64,000 nucleotides of DNA from Nostoc sp. ATCC 43529 (GTDB lineage Bacteria > Cyanobacteriota > Cyanobacteriia > Cyanobacteriales > Nostocaceae): assembly GCA_003326205.1 (NCBI GenBank), contig LWTK01000036.1, positions 62,001 through 126,000 of the forward strand, read 5' to 3'. The notes under the pieces were generated by a model. The model was not told the DNA's origin and made no database searches. It was given only the letters and a program-made list of their open reading frames with translations. The position numbers and the translations under genes were made by a program. How positions within the stretch are numbered: position 1 is the stretch's first letter; each line of letters begins with the position of its first letter. Shown here piece by piece: positions 38,201 to 46,107 of the stretch.

Positions 38201-40708
38201 CAACATCAGCCAGCAGTCATCACCCCAAACCGGACTTTAACTTACCAACAGTTGGATTGTTTAGCCAATCAACTGGCTTATCAACTACGGCGCTTAGGTG
38301 TGCAACCTAATACATTGGTAGCAGTCGTCATGGATAAAGGTTGGGAACAAGTTGTTGCTGTACTGGGGATTCTCCAGTCTGGCGCTGCTTACTTACCCAT
38401 TGCTTCGGAATTGCCAAGTGAACGTCAATGGCATTTACTTCAAGAAGGAAAAGTTCAGATAGTCTTAACTCAGTCCTGGCTAGATGCGACTTTAACATGG
38501 CCGGACTCGATTCAACGTCTTTGTATAGATACTTTGACGCTGGTTGATGATATTCCAACTTTAGAAACAGTGCAATCATCTACTGACCTTGCTTATGTTA
38601 TCTACACTTCTGGTTCCACGGGTTTACCCAAAGGGGTGATGATCGATCATCGGGGGGCTGTCAATACTATCTTGGATATTAACAAACGCTTTGCTATTGG
38701 ATCGGGCGATCGCGTTTTAGCTCTTTCTTTTCTCAGCTTTGATTTATCAGTCTATGATATTTTTGGTACGTTAGCGGCTGGCGCTACAATTATCATTCCA
38801 GAAGCTACAAGTTCCAAAGATCCAGCCCACTGGTTAACACTTATACAGCAATATCAAGTCACCGTTTGGAATTCTGTTCCTGCTTTGATGCAGATGTTGA
38901 TTAAGTATGCAAATAATCAAGCCGACATACTTCAATCGTTGCGTTTAGTGTTGTTGAGTGGTGATTGGTTGCCTTTAAGTTTACCCGCGCAAATTCAGTC
39001 TGTTTCTAAAAACGTCCAAGTTGTTAGTCTAGGAGGGGCGACAGAAGCCTCCATTTGGTCAATTATCTATCCTGTAACAACAGTTGATCCCAATTGGAAG
39101 AGTATTCCCTACGGTCGTCCCATGACTAACCAGCAGTTTTATGTGCTTAATCAAATGTTGGTAGAGTGTCCCGCGTGGGTAGTGGGAGAACTTTATATTG
39201 GTGGTGTTGGACTTGCCCAAGGCTACTGGCAAGACCACAATAAAACTGATGCTAGTTTTATTATTCATCCCCAAACTCAAGAACGGTTGTACAAAACTGG
39301 CGACTTGGGGCGGTATTTACCAGATGGCAATATTGAGTTTTTAGGACGAGAAGATTTTCAGGTTAAGGTTAATGGTTATCGCATTGAACTAGGTGAAATT
39401 GAAGCTACTCTACAACAACATCCCAGCATTAAAGAGGTGGTAGTTGCTGCTGTGGGCGAGTCACGGGAGAATCAACAATTAGTAGCTTATATAGTGCCAA
39501 CCAATCATCAACAGCCTGAAGCCTACAAACCTAGCCAACTTCCTGGTGTATTGCTTGATCCTATAGAACGAATTGAATTTAAACTCAAACAATCAGGATT
39601 GCGACAAACCAGAGTTGATGATGCCATTGTTAAGTTACCAGATACCTCATTGAATGAAGTTATCAAAGAAGCTTATTTACAGCGTCAGAGTTATCGCCAC
39701 TTCCAAAATGAACTTATTTATTTAGAACTGTTTAGCCACTTTCTAGGTTGTTTGCGACAAATGCAACTAGATGGCCTTCCTTTATCCAAATATCGCTATC
39801 CTTCTGCTGGTAGTCTTTATCCAGTGCAAACTTATCTGTATGTCAAACCGCATCGTATAGCAGGATTGACTGCTGGTTTTTACTATTATCATCCTGCCGA
39901 ACATAATTTAGTGTTGCTAAATCCAGAATCGGCGATCGCCAGCAGTATCTATGGTAGCAATCAACTAATTTTTGAACAGTCCGCTTTTTCAGTGTTTTTG
40001 ATTGGACAATTAAATGCGATCGCTCCTATGTATGGCGATTTGGCGAAAGATTTTTGTTTATTAGAAGCTGGTTATATCGGTCAATTGCTGATGAACCACG
40101 CACCAGAATATCATCTTGGTCTTTGTCCTATCGGCTACTTAGAATTTGCCGAATTACGTGAATTTTTCACCCTAGAATCCAGTCAAATTTTACTCCACAG
40201 CTTTGTCGGCGGCAAAATAGAACATACTCAAACTCAACAATGGTTACAGCCTCAACCTATCCAGCAGCCAAAGATAATTACTGATCAATTACGTACTCTT
40301 GTACAGCAAAAGTTACCAGAATATATGAAGCCTTCAGCTTATGTTTTACTTGATACTTTACCATTAACAGCAAATGGCAAAGTGGATAGGAAGGCTCTAC
40401 CATTACCTACTCAGGAAAAAAATCAAGCAGATAATGTTGCACCTCGTAACTCTATTGAAACTACTTTAGTCGCTATTTTTACAGAAGTTACCAAGATTAC
40501 ACAAATCGGAATCCACGATAACTTCTTTGAATTAGGGGGCGATTCCTTGAAAGCAACCCAAGCGATCGCGCGAATACGGGAAGAATTGCAAATTGAACTA
40601 CCTCTGGGCAGTTTATTTGAGCAACCAACAGTGGCTAGTTTGGCAAATTATATCGCAGATATGGTCAGCGATAACTCGGATTGCGATCGTGAACAAGGAG
40701 TTTTGTAG
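32204..40708 (+). CDS. Hybrid PKS-NRPS: KS-AT-KR-ACP-Cy-A(Cys)-Ox-PCP (thiazole-forming)
   Basis: 2834 aa, preceded by a strong AGGAGG, 8 bp after the previous gene. KS: Cys183 in TACSTS, His in ETHGTGT and NIGHLDT. AT: GHSIGE with Ser632, and the malonyl-type motif HAFHS. KR: GGLGGIG near 1163, catalytic YSAAN. No DH, ER or C-methyltransferase. ACP Ser1469 (GGHSLL). The next domain carries DYLIVD (1666-1671), the DxxxxD signature of heterocyclisation domains. A5 has D L Y N L S L I W K, the cysteine code. An FMN oxidase of the SagB/McbC nitroreductase type (~2447-2675, YRYPSAGSLYPVQTYLYV) is inserted between A8 and A10, as in epothilone EpoB. PCP: LGGDSLKATQ. Inferred chemistry: extends Gly with malonate, reduces to a beta-hydroxy acid, adds Cys, cyclises and oxidises to thiazole. 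Confidence 0.96.
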   Translation: MDQAILSTNPDAIAVIGMAGRFPGANNINEFWDNLRNGVESISALTDAELTAMGVASSLLQDSNYVKAKGVLENIELFDAPFFGINPKEATITDPQHRIFLECAWESLENAGYNSEIYPGRIGVYAGLSQSTYLLNNILANRELIDSVGSYQIWLGNDRDFLSTLISYKLNLTGPSVVVQTACSTSLVAIHYACQSLIAGESDIALAGGVSIAVPHRVGYTYQPGGIFAVDGHCRAFDAKANGTVSGSGVGIVVLKRLQEALADRDYIYAVIQGSAINNDGAVKVGYTAPSMAGQAKAIAESYTLAGVEPQSITYIETHGTGTVLGDPIEIAALNQVFGANTEKTGFCAIGSVKTNIGHLDTAAGVAGFIKTVLALKHRQIPPSLHFQEPNPQIDFANSPFYVNTTLSAWEPHATPRRAGISSFGIGGTNAHIVVEEAPSAPSVKEQGRNYQLLVISAKTSSALETATLNLVQHLKLHSDLNLADVAYTLGIGRRAFNYRRMVVCQNLEDAIITLTSPDSPRILSSYQERRNPPVVFMFPGQGTQYVNMGQELYQREPIFQAAIDQCAEILRPHLGLDLRCVLYPAQIEIEIATQQLQQTAITQPALFTIEYALTQLLQAWGIQPQAMIGHSIGEYVAAHLAGVFSLTEALTLVAARGRLMQQTPLGSMLAVSLSALEIQPFLNEHCSLAAINASSLCVVSGSVEAIAQLEHHLNSNGVKTRYLYTSHAFHSAMMDSILPAFAEEVKKISFQSPQIPYISNVTGTWITATQATDPNYWLQHLRQTVLFAEGVQLLLQKPEQVLLEVGAGHTLSTFVRMIGEKLSFSPKVILTTLPHPQKHKSDIQCLLDALGQLWLAGVEVNWSGFYQHQQCYRVPLPTYPFERQRYWIEAEKSAKITDISPANLAKKPDITDWFYVPCWQQTRLPQPFHNAKIGCWLVFVDECGFGSRLVNRLVTGNQDVITVKLGQQFTQIDNCTYVINPQKSEDYQALFDTLRTLGKIPQTILHLWSITTNESPSSEIELFNQTQDLGFYSLLFIVQALGKQHLGKQIKIGVVSSNIQLVTGEEILSPEKATVLGACLVIPQEYSYITCQNIDIGSLISPSCNQEKLIDFVLAEIVAEVPNSIVAYRGNRRWIQTFTPAPLTTPDAEKPGLREGGVYLIIGGLGGIGFALAEYLAKTVQARLILIGRSLLPPTEDWQQWLDTHDPEDKISQHILKVQALKALGAEVMVKSADIANLEQMQAVIDQVSDRFGEIHGVIHAAGIFNQECFRGIQQITKTECEQQFHAKVHGLYVLQKILQGKNPDFCLLTSSLSSVLGGLGFVAYSAANLFMDAFVHKCNQSNEIPWLNINWDGWKINPEKETNNLGATLAELAIAPHEGVEVFHCVLSNTSNQVIISTADLKTRIEQWIQPQSSVITTSLHSRPNLKNAYVAPQNQLEQTIADIWQELLGVESIGVHDDFFELGGHSLLATQVIAQMCKAFQVELSLSILFESPTIKAQAEAITQIQKEQTPEKFIPNLPVITPDIEQRYQPFTLTDVQQAYWLGRSEAFELGNVATHGYIELESDRLDLERLNLAIQRLIAHHDMLRAIVLPNGQQQILPQIETYHIEILDLRGQNFTAVASGLEAVRERMSHQVLAADRVPLFEICASRLDDCRIRLHLSFDYLIVDAWSLSEILAPQLYQLYQNPQAVLAPLQVSFRDYVLAEIALKNTELYQRSQDYWFQRLPTLPPAPELPLAKHPSTIKQPSFVRRSGHLQPSTWQQLKTRAIQAGITPSGVLLAAFAEILSLWSKNPQFTINLTLFNRLPLHPQVNEIVGDFTSLTLLAVDYSTPEAFLFKARRLQKQLWQDLEHRYISGVEVLRELARTQGGTTKAAIPIVFTSTLTQGTPEPDSLGLEKIGKVIYSISQTPQVWLDHQVSERDGALVWSWDAVEELFPTGLLDDMFTAYCRLLDSLATEAEIWQTVTQQKPLTTRKDTASPISETLLHTLFAAQVPQQQHQPAVITPNRTLTYQQLDCLANQLAYQLRRLGVQPNTLVAVVMDKGWEQVVAVLGILQSGAAYLPIASELPSERQWHLLQEGKVQIVLTQSWLDATLTWPDSIQRLCIDTLTLVDDIPTLETVQSSTDLAYVIYTSGSTGLPKGVMIDHRGAVNTILDINKRFAIGSGDRVLALSFLSFDLSVYDIFGTLAAGATIIIPEATSSKDPAHWLTLIQQYQVTVWNSVPALMQMLIKYANNQADILQSLRLVLLSGDWLPLSLPAQIQSVSKNVQVVSLGGATEASIWSIIYPVTTVDPNWKSIPYGRPMTNQQFYVLNQMLVECPAWVVGELYIGGVGLAQGYWQDHNKTDASFIIHPQTQERLYKTGDLGRYLPDGNIEFLGREDFQVKVNGYRIELGEIEATLQQHPSIKEVVVAAVGESRENQQLVAYIVPTNHQQPEAYKPSQLPGVLLDPIERIEFKLKQSGLRQTRVDDAIVKLPDTSLNEVIKEAYLQRQSYRHFQNELIYLELFSHFLGCLRQMQLDGLPLSKYRYPSAGSLYPVQTYLYVKPHRIAGLTAGFYYYHPAEHNLVLLNPESAIASSIYGSNQLIFEQSAFSVFLIGQLNAIAPMYGDLAKDFCLLEAGYIGQLLMNHAPEYHLGLCPIGYLEFAELREFFTLESSQILLHSFVGGKIEHTQTQQWLQPQPIQQPKIITDQLRTLVQQKLPEYMKPSAYVLLDTLPLTANGKVDRKALPLPTQEKNQADNVAPRNSIETTLVAIFTEVTKITQIGIHDNFFELGGDSLKATQAIARIREELQIELPLGSLFEQPTVASLANYIADMVSDNSDCDREQGVL

Positions 40709-40737
40709 CAGTTCTATCTGTGTTGTGAAAACTATTT

Positions 40738-40780
40738 TTTTACGAACCGCTAAGGACGCAAAGTACGCAAAGAGGAAGAG
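40738..40780 (+). repeat. ACGCAAAG-type interspersed repeat before the terminal NRPS gene
   Basis: The sequence AACCGCTAAGGACGCAAAGT followed by ACGCAAAGAGGAAGAG is the same dispersed repeat type as that before 25863. It again supplies a purine-rich stretch (AGAGGAAGAG), here ending 9 bases before the ATG at 40789. Confidence 0.5.
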
Positions 40781-40788
40781 TTTTAGCA

Positions 40789-43700
40789 ATGAAATCTATT
40801 GAGGAATTTTTATCTGAGTTAAAACGCTTAGACATCAAAATTTGGGTAGAAGGCGATTATTTACGTTATGACGCACCCAAAGGTAAATTGTCATCTGTGG
40901 TGCGATCGCAATTAGTAGAACACAAACAAGAAATTATTGAATTTCTCCGTCAAGTCAATCTTAAAATTACATCCATTCAGCCTGTTTCACGAAATCAAGA
41001 AATTCCCTTATCTTTCGCCCAGCAAAGGCTATGGTTCCTCAACCAGTGGGAAGTTGAAAATTCCTCCTACAACGAATCTGTAGCTGTGCAACTCAGAGGT
41101 TTACTCAACTTATCTGCTTTGCAACACAGCCTCAATGAAATAGTGCGTCGTCATGAGGTTTTACGCACAACTTTTGTTTGTATTGATGGAAAACCGATTC
41201 AAACAATCTCTCCTGATTTGCGTTCATTCTTGTCAGTCATTGATTTACGAGAAATACCCCAATGTCATCAACGCCAAGCCGAAGCGTTGAAGTTGCTTGC
41301 ACAGGCGGCAAACTGCCCATTTCAACTAACTCAAGCACCATTGCTGCGAACCACCTTAGTAAAATTAGACGAAACAGAACACATACTCTTGTTTACAATC
41401 CACCACATTATTTGTGATAACTGGTCGATGGGTATTCTCTTGCAAGAGGTAGCAGTATTATACACAGCCTTTTGTAGTAACAAGCCTTTACCTTTACCAG
41501 AATTACCCATAGAGTATGCTGACTTTGCTATTTGGCAGCGACAATGGCTAACTGGCGATCGCCTCCAATCTCAACTCAATTACTGGCAACAGCAATTAAT
41601 TAACTATCCTCCCATACTACAATTGCCTACAGACCATTCTCGACCTGCGCTACAAAGCTTCTGTGGGAAAACGCAATCTTTCTCTTTATCCTCAGATTTG
41701 ACTCAAGCACTCAAGATACTGAGTCGTCAGGAGGAAGTGACATTATTCATGATGCTGCTAACAGCTTTTGTCACCTTGCTTTACCGCTACAGCCAGCAGG
41801 ATGATATTCTCATTGGAACTGCGATCGCCAATCGTAACTATAAAGAACTAGAAAGATTAATAGGGCTTTTTGCTAATACCCTAGTGCTACGTACTAATTG
41901 TGCAGGTAATCCTACTTTTCGAGAACTGCTTCATCAGGTGCGGCAGTGTACTTTGTCTGCCTATGCCCATCAAGATTTACCTTTTGAGTATTTAGTAGAA
42001 CAACTCCAGCCTGAACGCAACCCCAGCTACAATCCATTATTCCAGGTAATGTTTGTTCTCCAAAATTCTCCAATGGAGGAATTAAAACTTCCTGGTTTGG
42101 ATTTGAATTTACTCCCCCTAGAAAATCAAACAGCCAAATTTGATTTAAGTTTGGTGATGCAAGAAAAGGAATGTGCATTGTATGGAGAATTGGAATACAA
42201 CACCAATTTATTTAACGCTGACACTATCTGTCGGATGGTGGAACATTTACAGATTTTGTTAACAGGTATTGTGGCTAATCCAGAACAACGCCTCGGAGAC
42301 TTACCGATATTAACTCCAGCCGAACAGCAGCAGTTGTTGGTGAGTTGGAATCATACTCAAGCCGATTATCCCCAGAATATCTGTATTCACCAATTATTTG
42401 CAGCTCAAGTAGAACAAACACCGAATGCTGTGGCAGTTGTTTTTGCAGATCGGCAGCTAACTTACCAAGAATTGAACCAGCAAGCCGATGTTTTAGCCTA
42501 TTACCTCAAGCAACTTGGTGTTAAACCAGAAGTAATCGTAGGAATTTGTCTTGAAAAATCATTAGAAATGATAATTGGCATCCTAGCAATTTTGAAAGCA
42601 GGCGGCGCATATTTGCCATTAGATCCGTCTTATCCACAGGAAAGATTGGCTTTTATTTTAGAAGATGCCAAGCCTTTAGTATTGCTTACCCAAACGCGAC
42701 TAATTAGAGAATTATCGTTACATCAAGTTAAAGTTGTATGTCTAGATACATCATGGCAAGATAATATTTCTGCAATAACTACAGAAAAATATATACCTGA
42801 GGTTAAATCTGAAAACTTAGCTTATATAGTTTATACCTCCGGTTCTACAGGCACACCAAAGGGAGTAATGATTGCCCATCAAGCTTTGGTAAACCATAGT
42901 CTTGCTGCTGCCAAAATCTATCAACTCCAGTCAAATGATAGAGTTTTGCAATTTGCCTCTATTAGCTTTGATGTTGCCGCAGAAGAAATTTTTCCGTCTT
43001 GGTTATGCGGTTCAACAGTTGTGATTCGCCCTGATTGGATACTATCTTTTTCAAATTTCCAGCAATTCTTAGAATCAGAAAACATCACAGTTCTCAATTT
43101 ACCTACTGCCTACTGGCATCAATGGGTAGTTGAATTAACTAATTCAAATATTGCATTGCCGCCGACATTACGCTTGGTAATTGTGGGAACGGAACAAGCA
43201 CAACCCGAAAAATTAGGACTATGGCAGCAACAGGTAGGCACTAAAGTTCGCTGGCTGAATGCCTACGGCCCAACAGAGGTGACTATTGGCGCAACAATCT
43301 ACGAACCCGTCAGCGTGCAAGAAAACTTGCAAATTGCTAGTGTACCTATTGGTCGTCCTATAGACAACACCCAAATCTATTTACTAGACAAACACCTCAA
43401 CCCTACACCTATTGGTATACCTGGTGAATTGTATATTAGTGGTCTTGGTTTAGCACGAGGCTACCTGAATCGACCTGATTTAACGGCTGAGAAATTTATT
43501 CCTAACATCTTTAAGAAGGCAGAAGGTGGCAGGTTGTATAAAACTGGTGATTTAGCCCGTTATTTACCAAATGGCAATATTGAATACTTAGGTAGAATAG
43601 ATAATCAAGTAAAAATACGAGGCTATCGTGTAGAGTTAGAAGAAATTGAAGTTGCACTAGCACAACACCCGGATGTGCAAAAGACAGTTGTAATAACTCA

Positions 43701-45018
43701 TCTAAATGATGCAAGGGATACACAATTAATTGCCTATGTAGTCCTTAACAACAAGCAGCAACCTACTGCTAAAGAACTACGAATCTTTTTGAAACAGCAG
43801 TTACCTGATTACATGATTCCGTCAGCTTTTATACTGATGGAAAACTTACCACAGATGCCTAATGGTAAAGTAGACCGTCAAAAACTTCTAGCAATAGAAT
43901 TCAAGCAACCAAGTTTAGAGAAAGATTTTGTAGCACCTCGTGATGACTTAGAACTTCAACTTACACAAATTTGGGAAGAGGTTTTGGGTATTTCTCCCAT
44001 TGGTATTACAGATAACTTCTTTGAACTTGGAGGTCATTCACTTTTAGCTGTGCGCTTGATGGCTAAAATTGAAAAACTTTTTGGATGTAGATTATCACTT
44101 TTTCAACTTTTTCAAGAGGCTACTATTGAAAAACTTAAAGGTCTTCTTAGGCAAAATATTCATTATTCTCAAAATCTATCTCCACTAGTAGCTATTCAAC
44201 CTCACGGTTCAAAAAAACCTTTATTTTTTGTTCATCCTGTGGGGGGAAATGTTTTTTGTTACTACGAATTAGCCAGTTATTTTGGCTTAGATAGACCATT
44301 TTACGGTTTGCGATCGCTTGGTTTTGATGGAGAATCTAAGCCTTATACTAGCATCGAAGATATGGCATCTGCATATATCTCAGCTATACGCGTTATTCAA
44401 CCAGAAGGTTCATATCTTTTAGGAGGGTGGTCGATGGGAGGTGTAATAGCTTTTGAAATGGCAACTCAATTACAAAAGCAAGGTCAAAAGGTTGGCTTAC
44501 TTGCCTTACTAGATAGCCAAGCACCAATTTCAAAAACACAATCCATAGATATCAATTATTACGATCAAGATAAGGTATTAATTGATTTAGCTCAAGATAT
44601 AGCTAGTTCTACACGAGATGAAAACTTAAATCTAGATCATCTTAATACTTTATATACAAATCTCAGAAAGCTGAAGCCAGAAGAAAAACTTGATTATTTT
44701 TGGCAACAAGCTAGAATATTTAAATTTTTCCCTCAATACCTTGAACGTCAACATTTTCACCATCTATGGGAAGTTTTTCAGAATAATAGCCAAGCCTTAA
44801 TTGACTATAATCCGAAAAAATCTGTTAATAGCATTTTATTGCTTTGTGCAAGTAAAAGTGTTACTCATAATAATTTAAATTCAGATTGGCAAATATTTTC
44901 AACACAACCAGTACAAATTATTAATATTCCTGGCAATCACTATACAATGCTTAGAAAGCCTGGCATTTATCAATTGCAAAAAGCAATAAATAAATATTTA
45001 GAAAAGATTGAAGAATAA
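40789..45018 (+). CDS. Terminal NRPS: docking domain-C-A-PCP-thioesterase
   Basis: 1409 aa. Residues 1-55 form a TubC-like N-terminal docking domain (SIEEFLSELKRLDIKIWVEG, DYLRYDAPKG), expected to recruit the thiazole-forming synthase. The C domain has HHIICDN near 205 (Gly to Asn, common in cyanobacterial enzymes). A6 (TSGSTGTPKGV near 680) gives specificity residues D V E N I G A I G K. I cannot match this code securely; Glu at the third position hints at a basic side chain such as Arg. PCP: LGGHSLLAV near 1079. The thioesterase has GWSMGG with Ser1215 and a C-terminal His in PGNHYTML. It releases the product by hydrolysis or macrocyclisation. Last gene of the NRPS/PKS transcript. Confidence 0.94.
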   Translation: MKSIEEFLSELKRLDIKIWVEGDYLRYDAPKGKLSSVVRSQLVEHKQEIIEFLRQVNLKITSIQPVSRNQEIPLSFAQQRLWFLNQWEVENSSYNESVAVQLRGLLNLSALQHSLNEIVRRHEVLRTTFVCIDGKPIQTISPDLRSFLSVIDLREIPQCHQRQAEALKLLAQAANCPFQLTQAPLLRTTLVKLDETEHILLFTIHHIICDNWSMGILLQEVAVLYTAFCSNKPLPLPELPIEYADFAIWQRQWLTGDRLQSQLNYWQQQLINYPPILQLPTDHSRPALQSFCGKTQSFSLSSDLTQALKILSRQEEVTLFMMLLTAFVTLLYRYSQQDDILIGTAIANRNYKELERLIGLFANTLVLRTNCAGNPTFRELLHQVRQCTLSAYAHQDLPFEYLVEQLQPERNPSYNPLFQVMFVLQNSPMEELKLPGLDLNLLPLENQTAKFDLSLVMQEKECALYGELEYNTNLFNADTICRMVEHLQILLTGIVANPEQRLGDLPILTPAEQQQLLVSWNHTQADYPQNICIHQLFAAQVEQTPNAVAVVFADRQLTYQELNQQADVLAYYLKQLGVKPEVIVGICLEKSLEMIIGILAILKAGGAYLPLDPSYPQERLAFILEDAKPLVLLTQTRLIRELSLHQVKVVCLDTSWQDNISAITTEKYIPEVKSENLAYIVYTSGSTGTPKGVMIAHQALVNHSLAAAKIYQLQSNDRVLQFASISFDVAAEEIFPSWLCGSTVVIRPDWILSFSNFQQFLESENITVLNLPTAYWHQWVVELTNSNIALPPTLRLVIVGTEQAQPEKLGLWQQQVGTKVRWLNAYGPTEVTIGATIYEPVSVQENLQIASVPIGRPIDNTQIYLLDKHLNPTPIGIPGELYISGLGLARGYLNRPDLTAEKFIPNIFKKAEGGRLYKTGDLARYLPNGNIEYLGRIDNQVKIRGYRVELEEIEVALAQHPDVQKTVVITHLNDARDTQLIAYVVLNNKQQPTAKELRIFLKQQLPDYMIPSAFILMENLPQMPNGKVDRQKLLAIEFKQPSLEKDFVAPRDDLELQLTQIWEEVLGISPIGITDNFFELGGHSLLAVRLMAKIEKLFGCRLSLFQLFQEATIEKLKGLLRQNIHYSQNLSPLVAIQPHGSKKPLFFVHPVGGNVFCYYELASYFGLDRPFYGLRSLGFDGESKPYTSIEDMASAYISAIRVIQPEGSYLLGGWSMGGVIAFEMATQLQKQGQKVGLLALLDSQAPISKTQSIDINYYDQDKVLIDLAQDIASSTRDENLNLDHLNTLYTNLRKLKPEEKLDYFWQQARIFKFFPQYLERQHFHHLWEVFQNNSQALIDYNPKKSVNSILLLCASKSVTHNNLNSDWQIFSTQPVQIINIPGNHYTMLRKPGIYQLQKAINKYLEKIEE

Positions 45019-45085
45019 AGAGTTTGAATTTTGTATATTGATTCTATATTAAAAATTAGATTTGATTCATTCTTGATATTTTCAC

Positions 45086-45104
45086 AGGACTTACGCAATA
45101 AGTC
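45086..45104. repeat. Short IS/MITE-end-like sequence AGGACTTACGCA with small hairpin
   Basis: The 12-mer AGGACTTACGCA occurs here and as its exact inverse complement at 53160-53171. The first copy also forms a small hairpin, GACTTA-CGCAA-TAAGTC. Such sequences are common at ends of small mobile repeats in Nostoc-type genomes. No transposase is adjacent here. Confidence 0.4.
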
Positions 45105-45232
45105 TGTGCCCATTGGATATTAGATTTTTTAATTTGTCACAAAAGAGCGATCGCTTATCCTAAAAGGATGGTTGCACTGTGCCAATATCTGGTAAGCATT
45201 GGCAATATATACACCATCGCCTTCGCAATTGA

Positions 45233-45994
45233 TTACACGCTCTCTTTCGATTCTGTAACTCGGCGTTGGCTTTGAAATCCTTTACTACTTCCGTAGTTCA
45301 GAGTCTTGAATTCCACCTGATTCGTGCCAGGGTTATAGAGAGTATAGGTAGCTTGACCTAGTGTCCGTCCCACATTCCCAACCCCAATTACTTGACGCGG
45401 TGTAACGGTGACAGTTTGAGGAGATACTTGGTTATCAAGGGTAGTTAATGCACTCGTGATAGAACCAGTTTGCAATTGATACTGAAAAGTTAAACCAGAA
45501 CGACCGCAGAACAAGTTATTTGCTTGCATCCTTGAGAGTCTATCAAGCATTTGAATTGGGGGAGTTTCTGGGGTTAGTTCATCGTCTACACCTACCGTTG
45601 AACCGTGGATTAATAAACAATCTAATTCAAAAAAACCAAAGTCGAGCGATCGCAACCATTGTACAGTCTGTCGAGAAACACTATCCCACAGTAGTTTTAC
45701 TATATCACCACCATATTTTGCCATTAGTTCAGGAGCATCCCCAGTCGGCCCCAGACCATGCAAAATCAAACACTGTTCTTCCCACCATCCTTTACAAATT
45801 AAGGGTTCTAACTCTCCCCGGCGTGGGTTTAGCACCCGTTCTACTAACTTTTCGGTTTCTGGTCTTGGCCCTACCAAATCACCTAAAATATACAAAGCTT
45901 CTACGCTATTACCCTGACGCTTAATATCCGCCATTACAGCTTCATAAGCTGCCAAGTTACTTTCAATTCCACTTAAAATTGCCCATTTATTCAT
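45233..45994 (-). CDS. Metallophosphoesterase-like protein with degraded metal site
   Basis: 253 aa with the calcineurin-like (YfcE/DUF2437-type) fold pattern. The canonical DxH motif (usually SDIHGN) reads LSGIESN, so both metal ligands are lost. GDLVG is kept, but the usual GNHD position reads GWWE and the GHTH position reads CGRSGLTF. It is therefore probably not an active phosphoesterase of the usual kind. It is the last gene of the leftward operon after a better-conserved paralogue. The paralogue pair suggests a heteromeric or regulatory partner, which is inference. Confidence 0.8.
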   Translation of the reverse strand: MNKWAILSGIESNLAAYEAVMADIKRQGNSVEALYILGDLVGPRPETEKLVERVLNPRRGELEPLICKGWWEEQCLILHGLGPTGDAPELMAKYGGDIVKLLWDSVSRQTVQWLRSLDFGFFELDCLLIHGSTVGVDDELTPETPPIQMLDRLSRMQANNLFCGRSGLTFQYQLQTGSITSALTTLDNQVSPQTVTVTPRQVIGVGNVGRTLGQATYTLYNPGTNQVEFKTLNYGSSKGFQSQRRVTESKESV

Positions 45995-46011
45995 ATTTTT
46001 TTTAACGCAGA

Positions 46012-46051
46012 GAGAAGTCTGAGTGGCGGCTCCCGCCGCTCAGAACTTCTC
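46012..46051. repeat. Long palindromic repeat between the two phosphoesterase genes
   Basis: GAGAAGTCTGAGTGGCGG, a short loop, then CCGCCGCTCAGAACTTCTC form a nearly perfect hairpin. It is followed at 46052-46075 by the dispersed GC-rich element CTAACGGAGACGCTACGCGA. It lies within the operon and could modulate expression of the last gene or be a passive repeat. Confidence 0.65.
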
Positions 46052-46107
46052 CTAACGGAGACGCTACGCGAACGGTGGGAACGCAAAGGAAAAATAGGAG
46101 AGATAAA

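Noticed and set aside
12748..45018. Cyanochelin-type beta-hydroxyaspartate siderophore
   Set aside because: The FAAL start and receptor fit, but no Asp A-domain code and no TauD-like hydroxylase gene are visible.
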